Assembly: GCA_002772605.1 (NCBI GenBank)
Contig: PFDS01000020.1
Span: 1,349-9,113, forward strand
DNA: 7,765 bases
Direction of reading: 5' to 3'
Source: Candidatus Peregrinibacteria bacterium CG10_big_fil_rev_8_21_14_0_10_49_16
GTDB taxonomy: Bacteria > Patescibacteriota > Gracilibacteria > Peribacterales > Peribacteraceae
Made by a program: the position numbers and the translations under genes. Under the pieces are notes generated by a model, which was not told where the DNA came from, ran no database searches, and was given only the letters and a program-made list of their open reading frames with translations. Numbering within the stretch: position 1 is the first letter of the stretch; every line of letters begins with the position of its first letter. Of this stretch, positions 1 through 4,958 are shown piece after piece.

Positions 1-114
1 AATACTCGACAAAGGCTCGCCTGTCACCATGGCTTCGAGAATTTCCAGACGCACCTCTGCGTCCGGGTGCTCGTAGCTAATTACATGATCTTTAAGAGAA
101 GTTTTTCTAGGCAT
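1..114 (-). CDS. Unidentified protein, N-terminal fragment (cut by left edge)
   Basis: An ATG at 112-114 opens a minus-strand frame that stays open for 38 codons to the edge of the window, so only the N-terminus is present. It begins MPRKTSLKDHVISYEH and continues with an acidic, probably helical segment (PDAEVRLEILEAM). I do not recognise the family and assign no function. Support comes from the open frame, the basic start followed by an amphipathic stretch, and the divergent spacer in front of it, which holds a TTGACT sequence on the same strand. No strong Shine-Dalgarno lies at the usual distance; an AGGA about 13 nt upstream is the best candidate. A frame this short can be open by chance, so the call is moderate. 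Confidence 0.5.
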   Translation of the reverse strand, partial: MPRKTSLKDHVISYEHPDAEVRLEILEAMVTGEPLSSI

Positions 115-217
115 AGGAAAGCAATCATCCTATAAGGAAATACTAAAGTCAAGATGCGACTGTGCCCTTTCATTTGGCACAAATAGACAACGTTGGTAGT
201 GTATTCCTGAATATTCT
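115..217. promoter_or_regulatory. Divergent intergenic spacer, putative promoter region
   Basis: These 103 bp separate two divergently oriented genes and should hold promoters for both. On the minus strand TTGACT (plus positions 147-152) is a reasonable -35, followed by AT-rich DNA including TATAGG, but no -10 at the optimal 16-18 bp is convincing. Toward the plus-strand gene I see only weak AT-rich hexamers and no Shine-Dalgarno before its ATG. A 6-bp inverted repeat lies in the middle (161-181). Promoter placement is inference. Confidence 0.35.
161..181. repeat. Inverted repeat TGTGCC-N9-GGCACA
   Basis: Perfect 6-bp arms (161-166 and 176-181) are separated by 9 nt, centred between two divergent genes. 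It could be an operator half-site pair or a small hairpin. No T-tract follows on either strand, so it is not an obvious terminator. Six-base arms occur by chance fairly often. Confidence 0.35.
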
Positions 218-595
218 ATGACGACCCTCAGTAAGGCTCTCCTCCTCTCCTCCAAACCCACGGCAGACATCGTTGAAGGCGACATTACGGAAAGTGCGAT
301 CCATCCGATTGTGCGATCAATGTCTGATGCGGAACTCTCTCAGGCAAAATCTAAAGTACAGGACCGACTCACAGCTGCGTACCGTGTTGCAGAAGATCTC
401 CTCGCCATGCATCAGAAGCTCCGAGAAATTCGCGATGTCCTTGGTTACGACCCCTTCCGTTCTGTTATAGAACTGCGCAAAATGGAAGAAACTCTGGAAC
501 GGTACTACAACAAATACAAAGATCTCCATCGTCGCGAAGAGGAACTCATCAAGCGCTTGATCGACGACGAGATCAAGCACCGGCAATCATCCTGA
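218..595 (+). CDS. Hypothetical 125-residue helical/coiled-coil protein
   Basis: The protein has no signal peptide, membrane segment or cysteine and is probably cytoplasmic. Residues 1-34 look loosely structured. From about residue 36 it is strongly helical: a first helix around 36-73 (MSDAELSQAKSKVQDRL...) and a second, highly charged one around 82-121 (RKMEETLERYYNKYKDLHRREEELIKRL), separated by the turn GYDPF. Two long helices with heptad-like spacing suggest a helical hairpin or coiled-coil oligomer. I do not recognise the family. The start at 218 gives the longest frame but lacks a Shine-Dalgarno; ATG 320 (residue 35), just before the first helix, is an alternative. It is the only plus-strand gene here, and its stop (593-595) lies inside the convergent end of purB, a 9-bp overlap with no room for a separate terminator. 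Confidence 0.7.
   Translation: MTTLSKALLLSSKPTADIVEGDITESAIHPIVRSMSDAELSQAKSKVQDRLTAAYRVAEDLLAMHQKLREIRDVLGYDPFRSVIELRKMEETLERYYNKYKDLHRREEELIKRLIDDEIKHRQSS
555..578. repeat. Inverted repeat at the convergent gene ends
   Basis: Perfect 8-bp arms GCTTGATC (555-562) and GATCAAGC (571-578) flank an 8-nt loop. It lies in the last codons of the 125-residue gene and about 9 bp beyond the purB stop codon. Its position suits a 3'-end hairpin for the minus-strand transcript, but no T-run follows, so an intrinsic terminator is not established. It also encodes part of the charged C-terminal helix, which could explain the sequence. Confidence 0.3.
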
Positions 596-1981
596 CCCCA
601 TTGCCTCTCGCACACGCTGAACATCGTCCTCATGCACTCCTGTCTCTTGCATGATCTCCTCCATTATTTCATGCGTCACTGTTCGACCGCGCGTTGCTTT
701 TTTGATCATATCGTAAGCTTGTGGGACACACCGTCTGCGCAGAAGTGTCTGCACTGCTTCAGCCCATACTTCGGGATGCTTCTGCAACTCTCTCCTGCAG
801 ACTTCCTCATCAACCGCAATGCGGCCGAGGCCTTTGGTAAGAGAAGTCATCGCAAGCGCGTGATACCCAAACGCGCTGCCGATGCTCCGTTGTACCGTGG
901 AATCACTGAGATCTCTCTGCATGCGGGAAACCGGCAACTTCTCCGCAAAATGCTGAAACAGCGCATTGCTGAGTCCCAGATTTCCTTCCGCGTTTTCAAA
1001 ATCAATCGGATTTACCTTGTGCGGCATGGTGGATGATCCCACCTCACCTTCTACAAGTTTCTGACAGAACACGCCGCGCGAAATGTACATCCACATATCG
1101 CGACTGAAGTCGATGAGGATCGTGTTGATGCGCTGCAGCATGTGACTGAGTTCTGCAAGATCATCATGCGGATTGATTTGTGTCGTGTATCTCAACGGAA
1201 TTAACCCCAAAGACTCAACAAATTTTCTCCCAAATTCTGGCCAATCGACCCCCTCCCTTGACCCCTCCCTCCCCACTACGCCAAGGCTCCGAGGGGCAGG
1301 CAAGGGAGGGGAAGGAAGAGGTGGATAGGCAATGCGATGTGCTGCAAAGTTTCCTACTGCCCCACCAAACTTTCCCTGCATCCGAAACTGTTGCAGTTGT
1401 CGCAGCTGTCTCTCTAACCGTTCAACGTAGACCAACATTTCTTTCCCTACAGTCGTTGGTGTTGCCGGCTGCCCATGGGTGAGACTGAGGAGCTTTACCT
1501 CTTTCCACTGCTGAGCTTTATTTTGTAAACACAGGAAGTTCTCTAGTGTAGGAATAACTATTTCTCTCAGTGACTGATTGATCAGAATTCCGTACGCACA
1601 GTTTGTCACATCCTCACTGGTGAGACCAAAATGAATGAAAGACAGTTTGTCTTTCATACACGGAAGTCCCTCGTACTTTTCACAAAGAAACAGCTCCACT
1701 GCCTTCCCGTCGTGACGAATCGTTTTCTCTATTTCTTTGATACGCTCTGCATCAGCTTCAGAAAATTCTTCGTACACACGGCATAGTTCTCTCTGCTCTT
1801 CGAGCGAAAAGGGAGACAACCCCTGCACATCCTCTTCTTCCGCCAGTGCAATGAGGTAGGCAACTTCCACTCGAGCCCGCGATTGCATCAGCGCAAATTC
1901 ACTGAAATATCGACGAAGTTCTTTGGTTTGTTCCTTGTAACGCCCATCGAGTGGTGATAAAGAATACAACGAAGAGTTCAT
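587..1981 (-). CDS. purB: Adenylosuccinate lyase with in-frame insert
   Basis: This fumarase/aspartase-superfamily enzyme releases fumarate from adenylosuccinate (to AMP) and from SAICAR (to AICAR), in purine synthesis and salvage; it is a cytoplasmic homotetramer. The 464 residues follow the E. coli-type PurB throughout: SPLDGRY near the N-terminus, FIHFGLTSEDVTN (115-127), LTHGQPATP (167-175) with the presumed general-acid His169, GAVGNFAAH (207-215), and the signature GSSTMPHKVNPIDFEN (315-330) with catalytic-loop Ser316. The key residues I can place are present, so it is probably active. Two oddities stand out. Residues 221-244 are an extra block between AYP and VDW, encoded by a palindromic repeat. 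The protein also ends at REAMGSG, short of the TP..YIG segment that ends E. coli PurB. It is the last gene of the minus-strand run, 68 bp after ftsH. The ATG at 1979-1981 has no clear Shine-Dalgarno but fits the family N-terminus. Confidence 0.96.
   Translation of the reverse strand: MNSSLYSLSPLDGRYKEQTKELRRYFSEFALMQSRARVEVAYLIALAEEEDVQGLSPFSLEEQRELCRVYEEFSEADAERIKEIEKTIRHDGKAVELFLCEKYEGLPCMKDKLSFIHFGLTSEDVTNCAYGILINQSLREIVIPTLENFLCLQNKAQQWKEVKLLSLTHGQPATPTTVGKEMLVYVERLERQLRQLQQFRMQGKFGGAVGNFAAHRIAYPPLPSPPLPAPRSLGVVGREGSREGVDWPEFGRKFVESLGLIPLRYTTQINPHDDLAELSHMLQRINTILIDFSRDMWMYISRGVFCQKLVEGEVGSSTMPHKVNPIDFENAEGNLGLSNALFQHFAEKLPVSRMQRDLSDSTVQRSIGSAFGYHALAMTSLTKGLGRIAVDEEVCRRELQKHPEVWAEAVQTLLRRRCVPQAYDMIKKATRGRTVTHEIMEEIMQETGVHEDDVQRVREAMGSG
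1250..1321 (-). repeat. Palindromic repeat element inserted in frame in purB (copy A)
   Basis: About 72 bp (24 codons, P221-G244 of PurB) have no counterpart in E. coli-type PurB, which passes from AYP through one Glu directly to VDW. The block is bounded by a perfect 11-bp inverted repeat, CCCCTCCCTTG (1250-1260) and CAAGGGAGGGG (1301-1311). A second nested pair lies inside it, CCCCTC (1262-1267) with GAGGGG (1291-1296). The motif CCCCTCCCT occurs twice (1250-1258 and 1262-1270). The right part shares the 12-mer GGCAGGCAAGGG (1295-1306) with the element at the end of ftsH. The peptide is Pro/Gly/Arg-rich, unlike the rest of the enzyme. Exact ends are uncertain by a few bases. Confidence 0.8.
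1635..1657. repeat. Perfect 10-3-10 hairpin inside purB
   Basis: ATGAAAGACA (1635-1644) and TGTCTTTCAT (1648-1657) are exact reverse complements around a 3-nt loop. The stretch encodes MKDKLSFI, next to the FIHF motif that is conserved in PurB, so protein constraint alone may have produced it. It shares the 10-3-10 geometry of the palindromes in the surface-protein gene but not their sequence. Confidence 0.4.
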
Positions 1982-2032
1982 GTTTCATAATAGGGAATTA
2001 CTCATCCTCCTCCCACACGAAGTGTCCCCTTT

Positions 2033-2044
2033 GGGGCTAGCCCC
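2033..2044. repeat. Palindrome GGGGCTAGCCCC in the ftsH-purB spacer
   Basis: A perfect 12-bp palindrome lies just after the ftsH stop codon in the 68-bp gap before purB. It competes with a hairpin CCCC-TTT-GGGG (2026-2036) using the same G-run. It adjoins or belongs to the palindromic element that ends ftsH (CCCCTCCCT starts at 2041). The structure could affect mRNA stability or translation of purB. No T-tract follows, so it is not a standard terminator. Confidence 0.45.
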
Positions 2045-2099
2045 TCCCTCTAGCCTTCGTCCGCCTCAGGCAGACTATGGCCGGCAGGCAAGGGGGGAG
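2041..2099 (-). repeat. Palindromic repeat element forming the 3' end of ftsH (copy B)
   Basis: This element is related to the one in purB. It has the same CCCCTCCCT outer motif (2041-2049), the same GGCAGGCAAGGG 12-mer (2083-2094), and a G-rich right end. The inside differs: here it is an imperfect hairpin with 13-nt arms (2053-2065 and 2069-2081, 10 of 13 paired, loop TCA). The element supplies the last ~18 codons of ftsH and its TAG stop (2050-2052). Its reading frame matches that of the purB copy, giving SPPLPAGHSL here and SPPLPAPRSL there. The left end may reach 2026 if the neighbouring hairpin belongs to it. Confidence 0.7.
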
Positions 2100-3966
2100 A
2101 AGCCTCTTGGTGATCTTTCCCTTCAAACATCTTCAAAAATTCCTGCACGGACAAGGTTTCTTTTTTCAAAAGCACCTGGGCGATCTCATGAAGCTTCTCT
2201 CTGTGTTGCTTCAACATTCCCATCGCACGCACGTATTGCCTATTGATGACATCGCGCACATAGGTATCAATGCGCTTGGCGATTTCTTCAGAGTAGTTCC
2301 GTGACATGGTGGGATCCGTCCCCAGGAACATCGTTCCCTGACGCTCACCGTACGACACCATGCCAAGAGATTCGTCCCCCATGCCAAACCGCATAGCCAT
2401 ATTGCGCGCGATCTGCGACGCGCGTTCCAAGTCGTTGCTAGCTCCTGTCGTAATTTCATTGAAGATAAGTTCCTCCGCGGCACGACCACCAAGGAGTCCG
2501 CAAATTTCGTCGAGGAACTTGCTCTTACTTGTCGTGTACTGATCTTCTTTTGGCAGGAACCATGTCACTCCAAGCGCAGAACCGCGTGAGACAATGGAAA
2601 TTTTGTGCAATGGATCGGATTCCGGACAGAGGTGCCCGACAACCGCATGACCGAGTTCGTGATATGCCGTGATGTCGCGTTCTTTCTTCGTGAGTTTCCG
2701 TGACTTCTTTTCTGCGCCAATCGTCACCTTCTCCACACTGTCGACAATATCGCGTTGTGCGATGGTTTTATGACCGCGCTTCGCTGCGAAAATGGCCGCT
2801 TCATTCATGATATTTTCCAGATCCGCACCGGTCAGTCCGACAGTTTGCTTGGCAATATTCCGTAAATTCACGCTGCTCCCGATCTTCTTGTTCCTCGCAT
2901 GCACCTCAAGAATCTTGTGACGCGCCTCAAGATCGGGTTTGTCCAGGAACACACGACGGTCAAACCGGCCGGGACGCAGCAGTGCCACATCCAGCACATC
3001 CGGCCGGTTCGTTGCGGCCATCACAATCACATTTGTTCCCTGCTCAAAACCATCCATCTCGGTGAGAATCTGGTTGAGTGTCTGCTCACGTTCATCGTGT
3101 CCTCCGCCGAATCCCGCGCCGCCACGCTGGCGTCCGACTGCGTCAATTTCATCAATGAAGATAATGCACGGCGCATTCTTCTTCGCACGGATGAAGAGAT
3201 CGCGTACACGGCTGGCACCGACACCGACAAACATTTCCACAAACTCCGAACCGGCAATGGAGAAGAATGGCACGCCAGCCTCTCCGGCAACTGCGCGGGC
3301 CATCAGCGTTTTTCCTGTTCCAGGAGGACCGACGAGGAGCACGCCCTTGGGAATCTTTGCACCCATCTCTATGTATTTCTTGGGATTTTTCAGAAAATCC
3401 ACCACCTCTACCAAATCCTCCTTTGCTTCTTCACATCCTGCAACATCATTGAATCGCGTCTTTACTTCCTTCGCATCGGCAACACGGGCTCGTGATTTCC
3501 CAAAGGACATTGCCGTAGACTGACTGCGCGCGATGCCACGAAAGAGCCAAACCACTCCCATGATAATGAGAATGAAGAAGAGCAGATCCGGCACAATCGC
3601 GATGAGAAGGTTTGTTACTTCACGATTCTCAACTTCCACAACCGTCGCATTCTTCGGATCATTCCACCCAAGTGTAGAAATCGAGTCGCGCGACTCCTTA
3701 TATGATTGCACCACGGACCCCGAATGCATCACAGCAAACACTTTATTATCCCGCAGAATAATCTTCTCGAACTCCTTGCCTGCATATCCTTGCGTCACCT
3801 GACTGATAGGCACCTCTTTGGCATCCGCAAACTGTTTCTCAAACTCTCGCTGCGGATTAGTCAGATAGTAGAGCGACAGAGCAATGAGTCCTATGAAGAG
3901 TAAGGTGCTGAGAACCCACTGATTCCTTGGAGTTTTTGGCGACTTGCGCATCGGGACAGGCGACAT
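2050..3966 (-). CDS. ftsH: ATP-dependent zinc metalloprotease FtsH
   Basis: This membrane-anchored hexameric AAA+ protease unfolds and degrades damaged or regulated membrane and cytosolic proteins. The 638 residues show the full family layout: membrane segment around 17-36, an extracytoplasmic domain, a second membrane segment around 119-142, then the AAA module with Walker A GPPGTGKT (213-220), pore loop FVGVG (246-250), Walker B IIFIDEIDA (268-276) and the second region of homology (about 318-337). The M41 peptidase domain has zinc motif HELGH (436-440) and the third ligand Asp512 in TTGASNDLERA. All catalytic residues are intact. The family-like C-terminus ends near EFLKMFEGKDHQ; the final ~18 residues (EASPPLPAGHSLPEADEG) are encoded by a palindromic repeat. 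The ATG at 3964-3966 is used; Met6 (3949-3951) is possible, and neither has a Shine-Dalgarno. It lies 21 bp after the 146-residue membrane protein gene. Confidence 0.98.
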   Translation of the reverse strand: MSPVPMRKSPKTPRNQWVLSTLLFIGLIALSLYYLTNPQREFEKQFADAKEVPISQVTQGYAGKEFEKIILRDNKVFAVMHSGSVVQSYKESRDSISTLGWNDPKNATVVEVENREVTNLLIAIVPDLLFFILIIMGVVWLFRGIARSQSTAMSFGKSRARVADAKEVKTRFNDVAGCEEAKEDLVEVVDFLKNPKKYIEMGAKIPKGVLLVGPPGTGKTLMARAVAGEAGVPFFSIAGSEFVEMFVGVGASRVRDLFIRAKKNAPCIIFIDEIDAVGRQRGGAGFGGGHDEREQTLNQILTEMDGFEQGTNVIVMAATNRPDVLDVALLRPGRFDRRVFLDKPDLEARHKILEVHARNKKIGSSVNLRNIAKQTVGLTGADLENIMNEAAIFAAKRGHKTIAQRDIVDSVEKVTIGAEKKSRKLTKKERDITAYHELGHAVVGHLCPESDPLHKISIVSRGSALGVTWFLPKEDQYTTSKSKFLDEICGLLGGRAAEELIFNEITTGASNDLERASQIARNMAMRFGMGDESLGMVSYGERQGTMFLGTDPTMSRNYSEEIAKRIDTYVRDVINRQYVRAMGMLKQHREKLHEIAQVLLKKETLSVQEFLKMFEGKDHQEASPPLPAGHSLPEADEG

Positions 3967-3987
3967 AATGAAGACAGGATAGCGGAT

Positions 3988-4428
3988 TTATTGCACATAT
4001 CCAGCATCTTCTGCCTCCCTCTGACTGTAAAAATACACTCTATTTTGCGGAACAATGCGCTCTCCAGCCGCAGAATCTAGAGAGTAGTACTTCTTTCCGC
4101 GGACTGACGCAACGTACTTTACTCCTTCAGGCACGGAAACCCACACGTTGTTCACAAGAAGAGTATCTGCAGAAACCGAAAATGTTCCGTTTTCGCCGGG
4201 TATGACCTGCTTCCCTGCTAGAAACATACGAGCATTTCCTTGTATATCCCCTACAAGGTTTCCCTCCTCTACTCCTTGAATATCCACTACGCCAATGGGT
4301 CCACGCACATCCGGTTGCAGTGTCATCGTCGTGCTGTGGCGGAGTTCGTAGAAAGAAGTAATACGACCGGTGATGTAACCGAGTGTGAGGGATAGAAAGA
4401 TAACCCCAAGAAAAGGAAGTTTTTGCAT
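3988..4428 (-). CDS. Small membrane-anchored protein with degenerate Ada-like tail
   Basis: The 146 residues begin with a hydrophobic segment (about 5-21, LPFLGVIFLSLTLGYIT) that should act as a signal anchor, leaving a mostly beta domain outside the cell membrane. The C-terminus (about 106-144) has the pattern VASVRGKKYY...ERIVPQNRVYFYSQREAEDAGY. I know this pattern from CPR membrane proteins and Ada-type zinc-binding tails, which normally read KYY-x3-C-x4-RI. Here the Cys position is Ser119 (LDSAAGERI), and the whole protein has no cysteine, so metal binding is unlikely. Residues 40-100 (GPIGVVDIQG...VSADTLLVNNVWVSVPEGVKY) resemble no family I can name. The ATG has a good AAGGT Shine-Dalgarno at 6 nt, overlapping the previous stop codon, which implies coupled translation. 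The function is unknown; a surface or envelope role is inferred. Confidence 0.85.
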   Translation of the reverse strand: MQKLPFLGVIFLSLTLGYITGRITSFYELRHSTTMTLQPDVRGPIGVVDIQGVEEGNLVGDIQGNARMFLAGKQVIPGENGTFSVSADTLLVNNVWVSVPEGVKYVASVRGKKYYSLDSAAGERIVPQNRVYFYSQREAEDAGYVQ

Positions 4429-4434
4429 GGCTAT

Positions 4435-4439
4435 ACCTT
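4435..4439 (-). promoter_or_regulatory. Shine-Dalgarno AAGGT overlapping the upstream stop codon
   Basis: On the minus strand AAGGT precedes the ATG of the 146-residue gene by 6 nt and overlaps the TAA (4438-4440) of the 167-residue gene. This is the only clear ribosome-binding site in the window. It supports the start choice and translational coupling of the two membrane-protein genes. Confidence 0.6.
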
Positions 4440-4941
4440 ACTCAATCACCTGCCCCTTCCTCTCCAATCGCACCGGAGCAACATCGAGAATCAAATCACG
4501 CTCTTCATCGTAGAGAATAGCTCGCTTGGGAAGTACAAGAAGAAAGTTTCCATTCTCAGCACTGTTATAAAATTCATTCTGCTCTCGCAGTTTCTCCACA
4601 TCGATAATTGTCGCAACGGTCGGTTGAATATCTGCAGGAAGCAGGAAGTGAGCAGAAACTTTCGCAATAATGTCTGCGGCCCTTTTCTCCCCCTCTGCAG
4701 TAGCCGCATCGTTGTCAACAGACACTCCTTCTTCCAAAACCTGTCCTTGCTGCACCGGTTCTGTAGGAGCAGACGATCCACCGGCTAACCAGTATGTTCC
4801 CCCTGCAACAACCGCAACAAGAACACCAAGCACGGCTCTGCGGCCATGCGTCCCAAGACGTTGTGGAGTGGGATCGGGCATAGGCGGCAGTGGCTCTGTT
4901 GGATTCACATCGGGCGATGTGTCTCCCTGCTGATCGGGCAT
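4438..4941 (-). CDS. Single-pass membrane protein with CPR-type extracytoplasmic domain
   Basis: The 167 residues divide into three parts: a Pro/Asp-rich cytoplasmic N-terminus (1-29), basic residues (RRA) leading into a membrane segment at about 36-55, and a short Ser/Pro/Gln/Glu-rich linker before an outer domain (about 86-157). That domain carries LPADIQPTVATIIDVEKL, then F(Y)..AENG.FLLVLPKRAILYDEERDLILDVAPV. I recognise this pattern (LP..E.PTVATV.D.EKL..Q.FF..A..GD..L.....KAILY.P....I..VAPV) as a widespread uncharacterised CPR membrane protein family. No enzyme motif is visible. The ATG at 4939-4941 gives the whole Pro-rich N-terminus; no good Shine-Dalgarno is present. It lies 16 bp after the surface-protein stop codon and 9 bp before the next gene, so the three are very likely cotranscribed. 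A role in envelope assembly or surface-protein handling is inference from position only. Confidence 0.87.
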   Translation of the reverse strand: MPDQQGDTSPDVNPTEPLPPMPDPTPQRLGTHGRRAVLGVLVAVVAGGTYWLAGGSSAPTEPVQQGQVLEEGVSVDNDAATAEGEKRAADIIAKVSAHFLLPADIQPTVATIIDVEKLREQNEFYNSAENGNFLLVLPKRAILYDEERDLILDVAPVRLERKGQVIE

Positions 4942-4958
4942 AGGATTAGCCTACGACA

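Noticed and set aside
632..1036. Plus-strand open frame of 134 codons opposite purB
   Set aside because: Antisense to well-conserved PurB sequence, with no family resemblance and no start signals.
1250..1321. Assembly error or frameshift in purB
   Set aside because: The frame is intact on both sides and conserved residues resume exactly after the block; a related element occurs independently at the end of ftsH.
587..1981. Alternative genetic code with TGA read as Gly (code 25)
   Set aside because: TGA ends both purB and the 125-residue gene at plausible places, and no in-frame TGA interrupts any conserved gene.
2026..2044. Intrinsic terminator after ftsH
   Set aside because: The hairpins are GC-rich, but no T-run follows on the minus strand, and purB follows in the same direction only a few bases later.
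2899..3523. Long plus-strand open frames (198 and 194 codons) opposite ftsH
   Set aside because: They lie entirely antisense to the conserved AAA domain of FtsH, have no recognisable domains, and are explained by codon bias of the real gene.
4942..4958. Promoter in the gap before the 167-residue gene
   Set aside because: Only about 17 bp are available and no -10/-35-like sequence is visible; read-through from the surface-protein gene is simpler.
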